6,583 bases of DNA from Acidimicrobiia bacterium (lineage in GTDB: Bacteria > Actinomycetota > Acidimicrobiia > Spongiisociales > UBA5794): contig JAOZMA010000126.1 of NCBI GenBank assembly GCA_029934555.1, positions 1-6,583 on the forward strand, read 5' to 3'. Position 1 is the first letter of the stretch, and each line of letters starts with the position of its first letter. The position numbers and the translations under genes were made by a program. Below are positions 6,358 to 6,583 of the stretch, piece after piece. The notes under the pieces were generated by a model that did not search any database, had not been told where the DNA came from, and worked only from the letters and a program-made list of their open reading frames with translations.

Positions 6358-6450
6358 ACGTCGTACGTAGTCCGAATGACGTCGAACGTACTACGTCTTC
6401 GTTCTGGGTCGTACTACGTCATACGTCGGACGTACTGCTGCCTGCTGCCT
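6358..6450. repeat. Imperfect tandem heptamer array built on ACGT
   Basis: ACGT begins at 6358, 6365, 6379, 6386, 6393, 6416, 6423 and 6430. Within each block the spacing is 7 bases or a multiple. The units are ACGTCGT, ACGTAGT, a degenerate CCGAATG, ACGTCGA, ACGTACT, ACGTCTT, then about 16 degenerate bases with a 2-base phase shift, the near-unit TCGTACT, and ACGTCAT, ACGTCGG, ACGTACT. Two exact GCTGCCT heptamers follow at 6437-6450, in phase. CGTACTACGTC occurs twice (6387-6397, 6410-6420). Because ACGT is its own reverse complement, the array is partly palindromic; for example ACGTAGT (6365-6371) can pair with ACTACGT (6390-6396). It lies between a terminator and a probable new gene. The role is unknown: it could be a dispersed intergenic repeat, a cluster of protein sites, or a slippage product. 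Confidence 0.7.
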
Positions 6451-6520
6451 CTCCGGTTCTGACCGACCCCGCCATTGCCAACCCCTCTGATATCCAGCCG
6501 CCAGCGACGAGGAGCGCACC

Positions 6521-6583
6521 TTGAATGCGATGGTTCGTGCGACCGGCAACAGTGTCCGATTCGGAACGCCGGCTAATCCAGGT
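6521..6583 (+). CDS. Possible start of a new gene, frame uncertain, cut by window end
   Basis: GAGGAG at 6509-6514 is a good ribosome binding site followed by starts in two frames, both open to the window end. TTG 6521 (6-base spacing), or in-frame ATG 6530, would give LNAMVRATGNSVRFGTPANPG. ATG 6525 (10-base spacing) would give MRWFVRPATVSDSERRLIQ, whose VRPAT-x-SD opening resembles many GNAT acetyltransferases, though about 19 residues is too little for assignment. The third plus frame hits a stop (TAA) before the end. The coordinates cover both options. I do not recognise the product. Confidence 0.35.
   Translation, partial: MNAMVRATGNSVRFGTPANPG

Noticed and set aside
6282..6524. An 80-codon open frame on the plus strand after the strong hairpin.
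   Set aside because: It has no ribosome binding site or recognisable motif and runs through the heptamer array, which explains its sequence better than coding does.
1..6583. CRISPR arrays, tRNA or rRNA genes, insertion sequences, or phage and defence genes.
   Set aside because: I saw no regularly spaced direct repeats of CRISPR type, no tRNA-like or rRNA-like segment, and no transposase or integrase motif.

Overview
This moderately GC-rich window most likely comes from an actinobacterium, probably of the Acidimicrobiia type. The evidence is indirect: an OleB-OleC fusion as known from actinobacteria, a two-pass DUF3068/PorA-type membrane protein, a DUF1684 tail, and GTG starts in tightly overlapped genes. 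There is no rRNA or marker gene to settle the taxonomy.

Layout. Bases 1-191 (+) are the 3' end of a DUF1684-family gene. Bases 192-424 are a non-coding gap between convergent genes, holding a 7-bp hairpin and a G-rich stretch. Bases 425-4991 (-) are a complete three-gene operon, read in the order oleA (4991-3972), oleBC (3975-1405), oleD (1408-425). Both junctions are 4-base GTGA overlaps. Bases 4992-5149 are a divergent promoter region. Bases 5150-6196 (+) encode a DUF3068-family membrane protein with a very strong ribosome binding site, followed by two hairpins, one with a perfect 12-bp stem. Bases 6267-6520 hold no convincing gene but contain an imperfect tandem array of 7-bp units built on ACGT. 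At 6521-6525 a new plus-strand gene probably begins; its frame cannot be fixed before the window ends.

How the genes work together. OleA, OleD, OleC and OleB form the known head-to-head hydrocarbon pathway. OleA joins two fatty acyl-CoAs into a 2-alkyl-3-keto acid. OleD reduces it to the 3-hydroxy acid. OleC uses ATP to close a beta-lactone. OleB removes CO2 to leave a long-chain internal cis-olefin. OleB and OleC are one polypeptide here, so the beta-lactone can pass directly between domains. Every catalytic residue I looked for in OleA, OleB, OleC and OleD is present, so the pathway looks intact. The system itself is known. The least explained elements are the ACGT heptamer array and the operator-like inverted repeat in the divergent promoter region.
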